Positions 44,450 through 54,529 of a DNA stretch of 64,000 nucleotides are shown piece by piece. The stretch comes from Azospira inquinata. Its GTDB lineage: Bacteria; Pseudomonadota; Gammaproteobacteria; Burkholderiales; Rhodocyclaceae. The first letter of the stretch is position 1; each line of letters starts with the position of its first letter. Under the pieces are notes generated by a model. It was not told the DNA's origin and made no database searches. It was given only the letters and a program-made list of their open reading frames with translations. The position numbers were made by a program, and so were the translations under genes. The stretch lies in assembly GCF_018905915.1 (NCBI RefSeq), contig NZ_CP064782.1:2356001-2420000 (forward strand), read 5' to 3'.

Positions 44450-44983
44450 TTAAAGAGGCCCCAGGTCCAGGGTATGGACCTGAAAAGTGCCCCGGCGCAG
44501 ATCGGCGTAATAGCATTCCATGGCGAAACGTACGCTGCGGAAGGCCAGATCGTCCCAGGGAATGTCCGTTTCCTGGAAGAGGGCGGTTTCCAGGCTTTCT
44601 TCCCCGGCGCCGTGGGCGGCGGACTGGAGCTGGCCCCGGTAAAAAAGATGGACCTGATTAATGTGGGGGATATTCACCAGGGCTTGCAGTGCCCCGATCT
44701 CCACCTGGGCGCAGGCTTCCTCCAGGGTCTCCCGGGCGGCGCCCTGGGCCGTGGTTTCGTCGTTTTCCATAAACCCGGCGGGCAGGGTCCAGAAGCCCAC
44801 CCGGGGCTCAATCCCCCGGCGGCAGAGCAGCAGCTGGTTTTCCCAGAGGGGCAGACAGCCCACCACCACCTTGGGATTTTCGTAATGGATGGTGCCGCAG
44901 TGGTCACAGACATCCCGGGGGTGGGTATCCCCGGGGGGAACGCGCCGGGTAAGGGGGGCGCCGCATTGGGAGCAGAAGTTCAT
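44450..44983 (-). CDS. NUDIX hydrolase with N-terminal zinc ribbon
   Basis: A 177-aa protein. A zinc ribbon at the N-terminus (FCSQCG and VCDHCG, about residues 3-29) leads into a Nudix domain with the box GFMENDETTAQGAARETLEEACA, which fits G-x5-E-x7-RE-x2-EE. It resembles NudC-like or ADP-ribose/NADH pyrophosphatases, but the NudC SQPWPFPxS motif is absent; here the segment reads PAGFMENDE. It probably hydrolyses a nucleoside diphosphate derivative. It is convergent with the orphan tonB. Confidence 0.88.
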   Translation of the reverse strand: MNFCSQCGAPLTRRVPPGDTHPRDVCDHCGTIHYENPKVVVGCLPLWENQLLLCRRGIEPRVGFWTLPAGFMENDETTAQGAARETLEEACAQVEIGALQALVNIPHINQVHLFYRGQLQSAAHGAGEESLETALFQETDIPWDDLAFRSVRFAMECYYADLRRGTFQVHTLDLGPL

Positions 44984-45285
44984 GGCGAAGCGCAGGACAG
45001 TGATGGGCGGTAAGGGGGTGGGCCCGGGCTGCGTCCCGGAAGCTTTTTCCCGGCAACGCCCCGGGGGAACGTTGCCGGTTAGTGTAATCCAAGAGGTGCG
45101 GGCCTTCCCAGGGGGGCCGGAGGACAGGTAAAAATCCCGGGACGGTGGAGTCGGGGGGGCGGAAGGGCCTGAAAACCGGGAATTTTGTCTTTGCGCCCCC
45201 CGGTCCTAAGCCGTTAGAATAGGATCACCAGAAAACGCCTGGAATCCCCGTGGGGAGGGATATCCGGACGCCTTGAGGGGTTTTC
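44984..45285. other. intergenic stretch between NUDIX gene and motA
   Basis: 302 bp between divergent genes. It contains a perfect 9-bp inverted repeat CCGGCAACG/CGTTGCCGG (45050-45058/45070-45078), loop 11 nt. A TAGAAT box lies at 45215-45220 before motA. I see no confident FliA-type promoter. Confidence 0.55.
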
Positions 45286-46146
45286 ATGCTTGTCATTGTC
45301 GGTTATGTGATCGTTATTGCCTCCGTGCTGGGGGGCTTTGCTCTGGCGGGCGGGCACCTCCATGCGCTTATTCAGCCCAATGAGGCGATTACCATTGTGG
45401 GGGCCTCCCTGGGGGCTTTCGTGGTGTCCAACCCGCCCAAGGTGATCAAAGCCACCCTCAAGGCTGTTCCGGCGGCCCTGAAGGGAAGCAAGGGCAGCAA
45501 AGCCCTCTACATGGATCTGTTGGCCATGTTGTATGAAATCCTGGCCAAGGTGCGCAAAGAAGGTTTGATGTCCATTGAAGCGGATGTGGAATCCCCGGAC
45601 CAGAGCCCGATTTTTGCCAAATATCCCAATATTGTCTCGGACCACCATGTGGTGGAGTTTTTGACCGATTACCTGCGCATGATGGTGGGGGGCAATCTGA
45701 ATGCCTTCGAAATCGAAAACCTCATGGACAACGAAATCGAAACCCACCACCACGAGGCCCATCAGCCCGCCGCCGCCATCGCCCAGGTGGCGGACGCCAT
45801 GCCGGCCGTGGGTATCGTGGCCTGTGTGATGGGGGTGGTGCACACCATGGAATCCGTGGGCATTCCTCCGGCGGAATTGGGCAAACTGATTGCCGCCGCC
45901 CTGGTGGGGACCTTCCTGGGGATTCTGCTTTCCTACGGTTTCGTCGGCCCCCTGGCCACCCTCATCGGACAAAAGGCGGAGGAAGACGGCAAGATTTACC
46001 AGTGTATGAAGGTGGTGCTGCTCGCCTCCATGTCCGGCTACGCTCCCCAGGTGGCCATTGAATTCGGACGCAAGGTGCTGGTTTCCGTGGATCGTCCCAG
46101 CTTCTCCGAGCTGGAAGAAGACATCAAGAGCCGCAAAAACAAGTGA
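45286..46146 (+). CDS. motA: flagellar motor stator protein MotA
   Basis: A 286-aa inner-membrane protein with four helices: MLVIVGYVIVIASVLGGFAL, ITIVGASLGAFVV, VADAMPAVGIVACVMGVVHTM with the conserved proline, and LIAAALVGTFLGILLSYGFVGPLA. The cytoplasmic loop includes RKEGLMSIEADVESP, the region that contacts FliG. With MotB it forms the proton-driven stator. Length and motifs are those of the E. coli-type MotA. motB follows after 28 bases. Confidence 0.97.
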   Translation: MLVIVGYVIVIASVLGGFALAGGHLHALIQPNEAITIVGASLGAFVVSNPPKVIKATLKAVPAALKGSKGSKALYMDLLAMLYEILAKVRKEGLMSIEADVESPDQSPIFAKYPNIVSDHHVVEFLTDYLRMMVGGNLNAFEIENLMDNEIETHHHEAHQPAAAIAQVADAMPAVGIVACVMGVVHTMESVGIPPAELGKLIAAALVGTFLGILLSYGFVGPLATLIGQKAEEDGKIYQCMKVVLLASMSGYAPQVAIEFGRKVLVSVDRPSFSELEEDIKSRKNK

Positions 46147-46174
46147 GGCCCCAGCCTCCTAACGGATATCTGCC

Positions 46175-47107
46175 ATGAGTGACGACTCCCAACGCCCCAT
46201 TATCGTCAAGCGCATCAAGAAAGGCGGTGGCGGGCACCACGGTGGCGCCTGGAAAATCGCCTATGCGGACTTTGTAACGGCCATGATGGCCTTCTTTCTC
46301 CTGATGTGGCTGCTGGGTTCCACGGCCAAGGGGGATTTCGAAGGCATCTCCCAATATTTCAAGGCGCCCTTGAAGATGTCCCTCACCGGGGGCGGTGAAG
46401 GGACGGGGGATTCTTCCTCCGTGATCAAAGGGGGCGGTCAGGATCTGACCCGCCAGGCCGGTCAGGTGAAGCGGGGCGACATTGAGGCCAAGACCAAAAC
46501 CTATGCGCTGAAGGAGACCAATGCGGAATTTAAGCGCAAGGAACGGGAGATGCTGGGGCAGGTGAAGGGTCGGCTGGAGAAAATGATCGACAGCAATCCC
46601 TCCCTGAAGCAGTTTAAGAGCCAGTTGTTGCTGGACATTACCAGCGAGGGCCTGCGCATTCAGGTCGTGGACGAGCAGAATCGGCCCATGTTTGACCTGG
46701 CCAGCGACCAGCTCAAGCCCTATACCCGGGAAATTCTGCGTCAGATCGGCAAGGTGCTGAATGAGGTGCCCAACCGGGTCAGCCTGGCCGGTCACACCGA
46801 TGCGGCCCAGTATGCGGGGGGCCAAAAGGGCTTTTCCAACTGGGAACTGTCGGTGAACCGGGCCAACGCCTCCCGGCGGGAACTGATTGCCGGGGGCATG
46901 GACCAGAACAAGGTACTGCGAGTGGTGGGCATGTCTTCCACCGTGCTTTTTGATAAGAACGACCCCCTCAATCCCATCAACCGGCGCATCAGCATTGTGG
47001 TGCTGAATAAACAGACGGAAGAGGATTTCCTCAAGGAAGACCGGAACGAAATGGACGTGGGGGCGGACAATGGGGCCGCTGCCGTCCCGGCGGCTGCTAA
47101 GCCGTGA
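46175..47107 (+). CDS. motB: flagellar motor stator protein MotB
   Basis: A 310-aa protein. The N-terminal membrane helix KIAYADFVTAMMAFFLLMWLLGS carries the essential Asp of the proton path, with a preceding IIVKRIKKGGGGHHGG basic stretch. The C-terminal OmpA-like peptidoglycan-binding domain (about 150-285) has LSLAGHTDA-type residues (VSLAGHTDAAQYAG), NWELSVNRANASRREL and NRRISIVVLNK. It anchors the stator to the cell wall. Confidence 0.97.
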   Translation: MSDDSQRPIIVKRIKKGGGGHHGGAWKIAYADFVTAMMAFFLLMWLLGSTAKGDFEGISQYFKAPLKMSLTGGGEGTGDSSSVIKGGGQDLTRQAGQVKRGDIEAKTKTYALKETNAEFKRKEREMLGQVKGRLEKMIDSNPSLKQFKSQLLLDITSEGLRIQVVDEQNRPMFDLASDQLKPYTREILRQIGKVLNEVPNRVSLAGHTDAAQYAGGQKGFSNWELSVNRANASRRELIAGGMDQNKVLRVVGMSSTVLFDKNDPLNPINRRISIVVLNKQTEEDFLKEDRNEMDVGADNGAAAVPAAAKP

Positions 47108-47144
47108 TGGCGGCGGTCATCAACATGAATAAAAAGGATCGGTG

Positions 47145-48341
47145 ATGGATCTGGGTGCCAAGGTGGGGGGCTTCGGCCTGGCCTGGCTGTTGTTGGTGGC
47201 GGCCTGTATGGCGGCGGCGGAACCGGCTCTGCGCGGCCCGGCCTTTTACGTGGGGCTGACGGTCACGGCCCTGGGCTGGTTCGGGCTGGCTCTGTTGTTC
47301 ACCCGCCGGATCGGGGAATCTTCCGCCCGCCAGAGCGCATCAGCTGCCCCGGAGACCGCCCCGGTGCTGGGCCGGGTGGGCTCGGCACTCCAGGAAAGCT
47401 GCCAGACCGGACTCAGCCAGTGCAGTGATGCCCTCCAGGAACTGGCCCGGGCCCGGAAAATCGTGGCGGATGCTATCACCCAGTTGGTGAACAGCTTCCA
47501 GGAAATGAATAATCAGGCCCAGCGCCAGCTGGCCCTGGGCCAGGGCATTATGGGGGCGGGGGACGATCCGGCCCGGGAGGGGACGGATTTTGCCGCCCTG
47601 ACCCACCAGGCGGCCGCCACCCTGGACGAGTTTGTGGACCGGGTATCCGCCAATGCGGCCCTGGCCCAGCAGCTGGTTACCCTGACCGCCCGCCTGTCCG
47701 AACAGATGGGCCAGATCACCGGCATGCTGGGGGAAATTGAAGGTATTTCCAAACAGACCAACCTGCTTGCTTTGAATGCGGCCATTGAGGCGGCCCGGGC
47801 CGGGGAGGCGGGTCGGGGCTTTGCCGTGGTGGCGGACGAGGTGCGGGATTTGTCCAGCCATACCGCCCATTTCAGCCAGCAGATCCGGGATCAGCTGGGC
47901 CAGATGGGCCATTACATTGACGACACCCAGTCCGCCATTCAGCAGATCGCGGCCCTGGACATGGGGGTGGCGGAACGCTCCAAGGCCGGGGTGGCGGAGG
48001 CCATGGGGCGCATTGAGGAGGTCCATGGCCGGACTTCCGGCGCTGTGGGGGAATTACGCCAGATCGCCGGCCAGATGCAGGCCTGCTCCGCCCAGGCGGT
48101 GCTTTCCCTCCAGTTTCAGGATTTGGTTTCCCAGCTCCTTTCCCACGTGGAAAAGCGCATCGGGGACGGCAGTCAGCTCCTCACCGCCCAGGCCCAGATG
48201 GCCAGGGCTCTGGGGGATGGGGCCGGGGCGGAAGCTGGGTTGGCCGCCCTGGACCGTCTGGTGCAGGACGTGCAGCAAAACCGGCGCCAGGCGCCCGTGG
48301 GCCAAGACGGCCTGACGAGCGGCGCTGTGGAACTGTTCTAA
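47145..48341 (+). CDS. methyl-accepting chemotaxis-like protein without periplasmic domain
   Basis: A 398-aa protein. Two closely spaced N-terminal helices ([16 protein letters not shown] and [19 protein letters not shown]) leave almost no periplasmic loop. The cytoplasmic part contains the MCP hairpin tip [37 protein letters not shown] (split around about residues 205-245). It has no HAMP region that I can see. It may sense an internal or membrane signal. AAAGGA precedes the ATG at 47145; GTG one codon earlier is possible. Confidence 0.88.
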   Translation: MDLGAKVGGFGLAWLLLVAACMAAAEPALRGPAFYVGLTVTALGWFGLALLFTRRIGESSARQSASAAPETAPVLGRVGSALQESCQTGLSQCSDALQELARARKIVADAITQLVNSFQEMNNQAQRQLALGQGIMGAGDDPAREGTDFAALTHQAAATLDEFVDRVSANAALAQQLVTLTARLSEQMGQITGMLGEIEGISKQTNLLALNAAIEAARAGEAGRGFAVVADEVRDLSSHTAHFSQQIRDQLGQMGHYIDDTQSAIQQIAALDMGVAERSKAGVAEAMGRIEEVHGRTSGAVGELRQIAGQMQACSAQAVLSLQFQDLVSQLLSHVEKRIGDGSQLLTAQAQMARALGDGAGAEAGLAALDRLVQDVQQNRRQAPVGQDGLTSGAVELF

Positions 48342-48361
48342 TTTTTCTAGGGAAGACGGAT

Positions 48362-48727
48362 ATGTCCAAGACGATTTTAGCCGTGGATGATTCCACCTCC
48401 ATCCGGCAAATGGTGTCCTTTACCTTGAAAAGTGCGGGCTACGAGGTGGTGGAAGCCGCCGATGGCCAGGATGCCCTGGACAAGGCCAAGAGCCAGGATT
48501 TTCAGCTGGTGCTGACGGACCAGAACATGCCCCGCATGGACGGCCTGTCCCTGATCCGCAGCCTGCGCACCCTGCCTGCCTATCGCTCCGTGCCCATTCT
48601 CATGCTCACCACGGAAGCCGGGGACACCATGAAATCCCAGGGTCGGGCGGCGGGGGCCACGGGCTGGCTGGTGAAGCCCTTCGATCCCCAGAAGCTGATC
48701 GAAGTGGTGCGCAAGGTCATCGGCTGA
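48362..48727 (+). CDS. chemotaxis response regulator CheY (copy 1)
   Basis: A 121-aa single receiver domain. The acidic pair is in ILAVDDSTSIR, the phospho-acceptor Asp in LVLTDQNMPRMDGL, the switch Thr in ILMLTTEA and the Lys in WLVKPFDP. The TxxNMPxMDG pattern and PFDPQKL tail are those of CheY proteins located beside cheA. A second CheY lies at 59.3 kb. Confidence 0.94.
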   Translation: MSKTILAVDDSTSIRQMVSFTLKSAGYEVVEAADGQDALDKAKSQDFQLVLTDQNMPRMDGLSLIRSLRTLPAYRSVPILMLTTEAGDTMKSQGRAAGATGWLVKPFDPQKLIEVVRKVIG

Positions 48728-48825
48728 GGTGCCTTTGCCCGTTCCCCATCCCCGGCGCATGACGGGCCCTGTGGCGGCCCACCTCGGTGTGCCTTCCCGA
48801 CCCATGGCCCCGTTTGGAGGTGCCC

Positions 48826-51225
48826 GTGGCCATTGATATGACCCAGTTCTACCAGGTGTTTTTCGACGAATCCGCCGAACACCTGGAGGAAATGGAAAAT
48901 CTGCTCCTGGGCCTGGATATCGGCCAGCCGGAGGATGAGGATCTCAATGCCATTTTCCGGGCCGCCCATTCCATCAAGGGCTCCAGCGGCACCTTCGGCT
49001 TCGAGGACCTGACCCGGGTCACCCACATTCTGGAATCCTTGCTGGACCGGCTGCGCAAACACGAGCTGCCCCTGCGGGCCTCCATGGTGGATGCTTTTCT
49101 GGCCGCCGTGGATTTGCTCAAGGCCTTATTGGCCGCCCACCAGGGCGCCGATCCGGTGCCGGAGGCGGAGGTGGCCGCCCTGTGCGGTCGCCTGACCGCT
49201 TTGACGGATCAATCCCCCTCCGCCGCCGCGGCTAGGCCTACTGTGGCATCGGCCCCAATCTCCGCCTCCCTAGAGGCTTTCTCGACGGCCCCTGCCGATG
49301 GGGCGGCGGAGGAAGGGATGCGCACCTGGCATCTGGAATTTCTCCCCAAGTCGTCTTCCTCCTCCCCTCCTGCCGACCGGGCGGCCCTGGACCAGTTGCT
49401 CAACGATCTGGCCCATAACGGGGCGATCCGGGTGGAAGTGCTGCCGGAAGACGGCCAGCTGGGGGTCTGCCGGGTCAATGTGACCGGTCCCCTGGATCGG
49501 GAGCCCCTGGTCCGCTCCCTGGCCTTTCTGGCGGAGGAAGGGGCCTGGTCGGTGAAACAGCTGGATGGGGCGGAGGGGACTGCCCCTGCCCCCGCCACCA
49601 CGGCTCCTGTTGAAGGCGAAAGCACCGGGGGGGACCCGGGCTACGGCTTTTTCAGCCCCCTGCCGGAGCCTGGGGCGGAGGCCGAATCGGTATCCCCGTC
49701 CAGCCTGGAAGGGGAGGGCTTCGGCTTCTTTGCTCCCCTGCCGCCCCGGGGGGCAGGGGAATCGGCATCCTCCAGTGCGGAAGAAGGGGACGGCGCCTAC
49801 GGTTTTTTTGCCCCCCTGCCCGGTGCGGAACCCGCTCCCCAGCCTGCCGCCGCGCAGCCGGTGGCGGAAGAGGGGGATGGCTATGGCTTCTTCGAGCCTT
49901 TGCCGGTTCTGGTGGCTGAACCCGCTCCCGTCCCGCCCCCCGAAGCCCTGCCCGTGGCGCGTCAGGAGGAAGGGGCGCTTCCGGCTCCTGTGGCCCCTCT
50001 TCACGGGGAAGCCCGGGAGGGGGCGGCCAAGGGACGGGCGCCCTTGGCGGACCACGCTTCCATCCGGGTGGGGGTGGAAAAGGTGGATCAGCTCATCAAT
50101 CTGGTGGGGGAACTGGTCATCACCCAGTCCATGCTTCTGGCCACCGCCCAGCAGATGCAGGAAAGCGCTCCGGAACGGCTGCTCAACGGCCTGACCCAGC
50201 TGGAGCGCAATAGCCGGGATTTGCAGGAAGCGGTGATGTCCATCCGCATGCTGCCCATTTCCTTCGTTTTCACCCGCTTTCCCCGGGTGGTCCGGGATTT
50301 GTCCGCCAAGCTGGACAAGCAGGTGGAACTGAAAATGAGCGGGGAAAATACGGAGCTGGACAAGGGCCTCATCGAGCGGGTGGCGGACCCCCTGACCCAC
50401 CTGATCCGCAACAGTCTGGACCACGGTATCGAAACCCCGGAAAAGCGCCAGGCGGCGGGCAAGTCCCCCGTGGGCACCATTACCCTCCGGGCCGCCCACC
50501 AGGGGGGCAATGTGGTGATCGAGGTGGGGGACGACGGGGCTGGCCTGAACCGCCAGAAGATCCTTGCCAAGGCCCGGGAAAAGGGACTGCCGGTGAGCGA
50601 CCAGATGAGCGACCAGGAAGTCTGGCAGCTCATTTTCGAGCCCGGTTTTTCCACTGCCGACCAGGTGACGGACATTTCCGGCCGGGGCGTGGGCATGGAT
50701 GTGGTGCGGCGCAATATCCAGTCCATGGGTGGCCGTATCGAAATCCAGAGCATGGTGGGCATCGGCTCCCGCATGATCGTGCGTCTGCCCCTTACCCTGG
50801 CTATTCTGGACGGCATGAGCGTGGGGGTGGGGGAAGAGACCTACATCATTCCCCTGTCTTATGTGGTGGAATCCCTCCAGGCCGCCCCGGAAACCATCAA
50901 GACCGTTTCCCACCAGGGCCAGGTGATCCAGGTGCGGGGGGAATACCTGCCTGTGCTGGCGCTGCACCAACTGCTGGGGGGAACGCCCCGCTATCGGGAA
51001 CTGTCCGATGGCATCCTGGTAGTGCTGGCGGCGGATGGCTGCAAGGCGGCCCTGCTGGTGGATGAATTGGGGGGGCAGCACCAGGTGGTGATCAAGAGTT
51101 TGGAACAGAATTACCGCAAGGTCCCCGGCCTTTCCGGCGCCACCATCATGGGGGATGGCCGGGTGGCCATGATTCTGGACGTGTCCGCTCTGGTGGGGCG
51201 GGTGCGGGGTGTGAACCGGGAATAG
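48826..51225 (+). CDS. cheA: chemotaxis histidine kinase CheA (copy 1)
   Basis: 799 aa. P1 carries the phosphorylated His in FRAAHSIKGSSGTFGF (His48). A P2-like region (about 165-250) is followed by a low-complexity linker with four copies of (Y/F)GFFxPLP at 273, 299, 325 and 353. P3 dimerisation (VEKVDQLINLVGELVI, about 418), P4 kinase with LIRNSLDHGIETPEKR, DDGAGLNRQKI and ISGRGVGMDVV, and the CheW-like P5 to the end complete it. The GTG start at 48826 has a perfect GGAGG five bases upstream; ATG 48838 is less well placed. Confidence 0.95.
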   Translation: MAIDMTQFYQVFFDESAEHLEEMENLLLGLDIGQPEDEDLNAIFRAAHSIKGSSGTFGFEDLTRVTHILESLLDRLRKHELPLRASMVDAFLAAVDLLKALLAAHQGADPVPEAEVAALCGRLTALTDQSPSAAAARPTVASAPISASLEAFSTAPADGAAEEGMRTWHLEFLPKSSSSSPPADRAALDQLLNDLAHNGAIRVEVLPEDGQLGVCRVNVTGPLDREPLVRSLAFLAEEGAWSVKQLDGAEGTAPAPATTAPVEGESTGGDPGYGFFSPLPEPGAEAESVSPSSLEGEGFGFFAPLPPRGAGESASSSAEEGDGAYGFFAPLPGAEPAPQPAAAQPVAEEGDGYGFFEPLPVLVAEPAPVPPPEALPVARQEEGALPAPVAPLHGEAREGAAKGRAPLADHASIRVGVEKVDQLINLVGELVITQSMLLATAQQMQESAPERLLNGLTQLERNSRDLQEAVMSIRMLPISFVFTRFPRVVRDLSAKLDKQVELKMSGENTELDKGLIERVADPLTHLIRNSLDHGIETPEKRQAAGKSPVGTITLRAAHQGGNVVIEVGDDGAGLNRQKILAKAREKGLPVSDQMSDQEVWQLIFEPGFSTADQVTDISGRGVGMDVVRRNIQSMGGRIEIQSMVGIGSRMIVRLPLTLAILDGMSVGVGEETYIIPLSYVVESLQAAPETIKTVSHQGQVIQVRGEYLPVLALHQLLGGTPRYRELSDGILVVLAADGCKAALLVDELGGQHQVVIKSLEQNYRKVPGLSGATIMGDGRVAMILDVSALVGRVRGVNRE

Positions 51226-51240
51226 GCGATGGAGCAGATT

Positions 51241-51744
51241 ATGGACAAGACAACCCCCCCCGCCGCCACCGAGGCGCCGGACCAGGAGGCCCAGGAATTC
51301 CTCACCTTTACCCTGGGCCAGGAGGAATACGCCATTGATATCCTCAAGGTCCAGGAAATTCGGGGCTATGACACGGTGACCCGGATCGCCAATGCTCCGG
51401 ATTTCATCAAGGGGGTGATCAATCTGCGGGGGCTGATTGTGCCCATCGTGGATTTGCGCATCAAATTCCACCAATCCCAGGTGGAATACACCCCCTTTAC
51501 CGTGGTCATCATCCTCAATGTGGCCGAACGGGTGGTGGGGGTGGTGGTGGATAGCGTGTCCGACGTGCTGGCCCTGACTCCCGGCCAGATTCGCCCGGCT
51601 CCGGATTTTTCTGCGAGTTTCGATACCCAGTACATTCTGGGGCTGGCCACGGTGGAAAATCGGATGTTGATCGTGACGGATATTGAGCGGCTGATGTCCA
51701 GCCGGGACATGGAATTGGTTGCCGACGCTGCGGCGCAAGCTTAA
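51241..51744 (+). CDS. cheW: chemotaxis coupling protein CheW
   Basis: A 167-aa SH3-like adaptor linking MCPs to CheA. Visible are [50 protein letters not shown] and [15 protein letters not shown]. The ATG at 51241 has GGAG six bases upstream; an ATG four codons earlier (51229) is also possible. It lies between cheA and an mcp gene. Confidence 0.95.
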   Translation: MDKTTPPAATEAPDQEAQEFLTFTLGQEEYAIDILKVQEIRGYDTVTRIANAPDFIKGVINLRGLIVPIVDLRIKFHQSQVEYTPFTVVIILNVAERVVGVVVDSVSDVLALTPGQIRPAPDFSASFDTQYILGLATVENRMLIVTDIERLMSSRDMELVADAAAQA

Positions 51745-51757
51745 AGAGGATGGAATT

Positions 51758-54499
51758 ATGACGAAACGTTTTTTGGCCAATCGCCGCCTGGGCATCAAAT
51801 TCACCCTGATTAGCCTGCTGGCCATGCTGGCGGTGGTAATCACCGGGGTCTTCCTCTTCCGCCAGATGCAGGAGCAGATCGACTTTAGCGTCAAGGAACA
51901 GCAGGGGCTGGTCTATCACCAGGCCCTGCGCCAGTTGCTCCAGGAAACCCAGCGTCACCGGGCCGAGGCCAACACCCTGCTGCTGGGCAACGAGAGCGCC
52001 CGTTCCCGTCTGGATCAGGCCCGCACGGCGGAAGATGAGGAATTCCGCAAACTTTCCCAGCTGGATCAGCAATACGGCGCCCTGTTCCACAGTACGGACA
52101 AGCTGGCGGAACTGAGCAGCAAATGGCAGAGCCTCAAATCGGACCTGCCCAGCCTGCGCCCTGAGCAGTCCGTGGCCCGGCACAACCAGCTGGTGAACGG
52201 CATCATTGAACTGATGGCCCAGGTAGGAGATGCCTCCAACCTGATCCTGGACCCGGATCTGGATAGCTATTACGCCATGGACGTGGTGGTCAATGACCTG
52301 CCCGTGCTGGTGGAAACCATCGGCCAGGTGCGGGCCATGGCCAACTCCCTGCTGCTCAGCAAGTCCCGCAACGACGAGCAACGGCGCCAGCTGATCCAGC
52401 TCCTGGAACGGGTGCGGGCCCACGGGGAACAGTTGACCCACTCGGTGAGCCGGGTGATGCAGAATTCGCCGTCTACCCGGGAACGGCTGGAAAGCTCCCT
52501 GGCCGAGGCGGAAAACGGTATTCAGACCTTTTCCTCCGTGGTGGATAAGGAATTGATCCTTTCCGAAGTACTCACCTACGACCCCAACCAGTTCTTCGAA
52601 CTCTCCAACCGGAGCCTGGACGCTAATTTCGCTCTCTACGACAGCACCGCCAAGGTGCTGGATGACCTGCTCCAGGCCCGGGTGGATCGGTATACCTCCC
52701 AGCGCAATTTGGTACTGGCGGTGGTGGCCCTGCTCTTCATCCTGGCTGGCACCGTGCAGGTCATTGTGCTGCGGGATGTGGTGGCCCGCCTGCGGGAGGC
52801 CAATGCCTATCTGGGACGTATCCAGGAAGGTCATCTGGACTTCCAGATTCCCCCCATCGGCAAGGACGAATTCGGCATTCTCCTGGGCTCTCTGGATGCC
52901 ATGCGGGGGGCGCTACTGGAGCGTATTTCCACGGAACGGCGGGTGGCCAACGAAAATCTCCGGGTGAAGATCGGCCTGGACAACGTGGCCACCAACGTCA
53001 TGCTGGCGGACCAGGATTTCCGCATCATTTATCTCAACCGCTCCATGCAGCAGATGTTCCAGCGGACGGAAAGCGATATTCAGCAATCCCTGCCCCAGTT
53101 CCGGGCGGCCCAGGTGGAAGGGGCCAATATGGACCTGTTCCACAAGAACGGCGCCCATCAGCGCAACCTGCTGGGCCAGTTGCAGGGCTCCCATACCTCC
53201 GAAATCAAGCTGGGGCGGCGCACCTTTGTGCTCACGGCCACCCCGGTGCTCACGGAGAGCGGCGAGCGCCTGGGCTACGCGGTGGAATGGATGGACCGGA
53301 CGGCGGAAGTGGCGGTACAGCAGGAGGTATCTCAGATTGTGGATGCGGCGGCCAAGGGGGATTACGGCCATCGCCTGGAACTGGAAAACAAGCAGGGCTT
53401 TTTCCGCCATTTGTCTGAAGGTATCAATGCCTTGCTCCAGACCAGCCAGAATGCCCTCAACGATCTGGCGGAAATGCTTAGCCGCCTGGCCCGGGGCGAT
53501 CTGACCCGGCGTATTGAGGCGGAATACGCGGGCACCTTCGGGCGCCTCAAGGATGACGCCAATGCCACGGTGGATCAGCTGGCGGAAATCATCGAACGCA
53601 TTGCGGTGGCGGCGGACACCATCAATACGGCGGCCCAGGAAATCGCCACCGGCAATACGGACCTTTCTTCCCGTACCGAGGAACAGGCTTCCAGCCTGGA
53701 AGAAACCGCTTCCAGCATGGAAGAACTGACCGGTATCGTGAAGCAGAACGCGGACAATGCCCGCTCCGCCAATGAACTGGCCAGCAGCGCCCAGGACGTG
53801 GCGGAAAAGGGCGGGGCGGTGGTGGGCCAGGTGGTGGCCACCATGGGGGCTATTCACCAGTCTTCCAGCAAAATCTCCGACATTATCGGGGTCATCGATG
53901 GTATCGCCTTCCAGACCAACATCCTGGCCCTGAATGCGGCCGTGGAAGCGGCCCGGGCCGGGGAGCAAGGCCGGGGCTTCGCTGTGGTGGCTTCTGAAGT
54001 GCGCAGCCTGGCCCAGCGCAGCGCGGCGGCGGCCAAGGAAATTAAAGTGCTGATTTCCGATTCCGTGGAAAAGGTGGCGGTGGGTAGCAAGCTGGTGGAT
54101 AGCGCCGGCCAGACCATGGGGGAAATCGTGGTAGCCATCAAGCAGGTGGCCCAGATCATGAACGACATTGCTGCCGCCAGCCGGGAACAAAGCAGCGGTA
54201 TCGAGCAGGTGGGCAAGGCGGTAAGCCAGATGGACGAGGTCACCCAGCAGAACGCGGCCCTGGTGGAAGAAGCCGCCGCCGCTGCGGAAAGCCTGGAAGA
54301 ACAGGCCAAGAGCCTGATGGAAGCGGTCTCCATCTTCCGTCTGGAAGGCGCCAAGGGGGAAGCCAAGGCGTCCCGGGCGGCCAAGCCGGCCCAGGTGCTC
54401 CTGGCGGCGGAAGACAAGGGCCGCCCGGCGCCCAATCATATGGGGGGTCGGGCGGTGAAGGTGCCCGCGTCTTTGGACGATGAATGGGAAGAATTTTGA
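51758..54499 (+). CDS. methyl-accepting chemotaxis protein with PAS domain and CheR tether
   Basis: A 913-aa transmembrane receptor. The first helix is at about 13-33 ([20 protein letters not shown]), the periplasmic helical sensor at about 34-325, the second helix at about 326-347 ([20 protein letters not shown]). A HAMP is followed by a PAS-like domain ([22 protein letters not shown]) and a further HAMP-like stretch. The signalling domain has [39 protein letters not shown] and [19 protein letters not shown]. The last six residues, DEWEEF, match the xWxxF pentapeptide that tethers CheR and CheB. AGAGGA precedes the ATG at 51758. Confidence 0.94.
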   Translation: MTKRFLANRRLGIKFTLISLLAMLAVVITGVFLFRQMQEQIDFSVKEQQGLVYHQALRQLLQETQRHRAEANTLLLGNESARSRLDQARTAEDEEFRKLSQLDQQYGALFHSTDKLAELSSKWQSLKSDLPSLRPEQSVARHNQLVNGIIELMAQVGDASNLILDPDLDSYYAMDVVVNDLPVLVETIGQVRAMANSLLLSKSRNDEQRRQLIQLLERVRAHGEQLTHSVSRVMQNSPSTRERLESSLAEAENGIQTFSSVVDKELILSEVLTYDPNQFFELSNRSLDANFALYDSTAKVLDDLLQARVDRYTSQRNLVLAVVALLFILAGTVQVIVLRDVVARLREANAYLGRIQEGHLDFQIPPIGKDEFGILLGSLDAMRGALLERISTERRVANENLRVKIGLDNVATNVMLADQDFRIIYLNRSMQQMFQRTESDIQQSLPQFRAAQVEGANMDLFHKNGAHQRNLLGQLQGSHTSEIKLGRRTFVLTATPVLTESGERLGYAVEWMDRTAEVAVQQEVSQIVDAAAKGDYGHRLELENKQGFFRHLSEGINALLQTSQNALNDLAEMLSRLARGDLTRRIEAEYAGTFGRLKDDANATVDQLAEIIERIAVAADTINTAAQEIATGNTDLSSRTEEQASSLEETASSMEELTGIVKQNADNARSANELASSAQDVAEKGGAVVGQVVATMGAIHQSSSKISDIIGVIDGIAFQTNILALNAAVEAARAGEQGRGFAVVASEVRSLAQRSAAAAKEIKVLISDSVEKVAVGSKLVDSAGQTMGEIVVAIKQVAQIMNDIAAASREQSSGIEQVGKAVSQMDEVTQQNAALVEEAAAAAESLEEQAKSLMEAVSIFRLEGAKGEAKASRAAKPAQVLLAAEDKGRPAPNHMGGRAVKVPASLDDEWEEF

Positions 54500-54529
54500 C
54501 GCCGGCAACGGTGCTACGGAGACCAGGCC

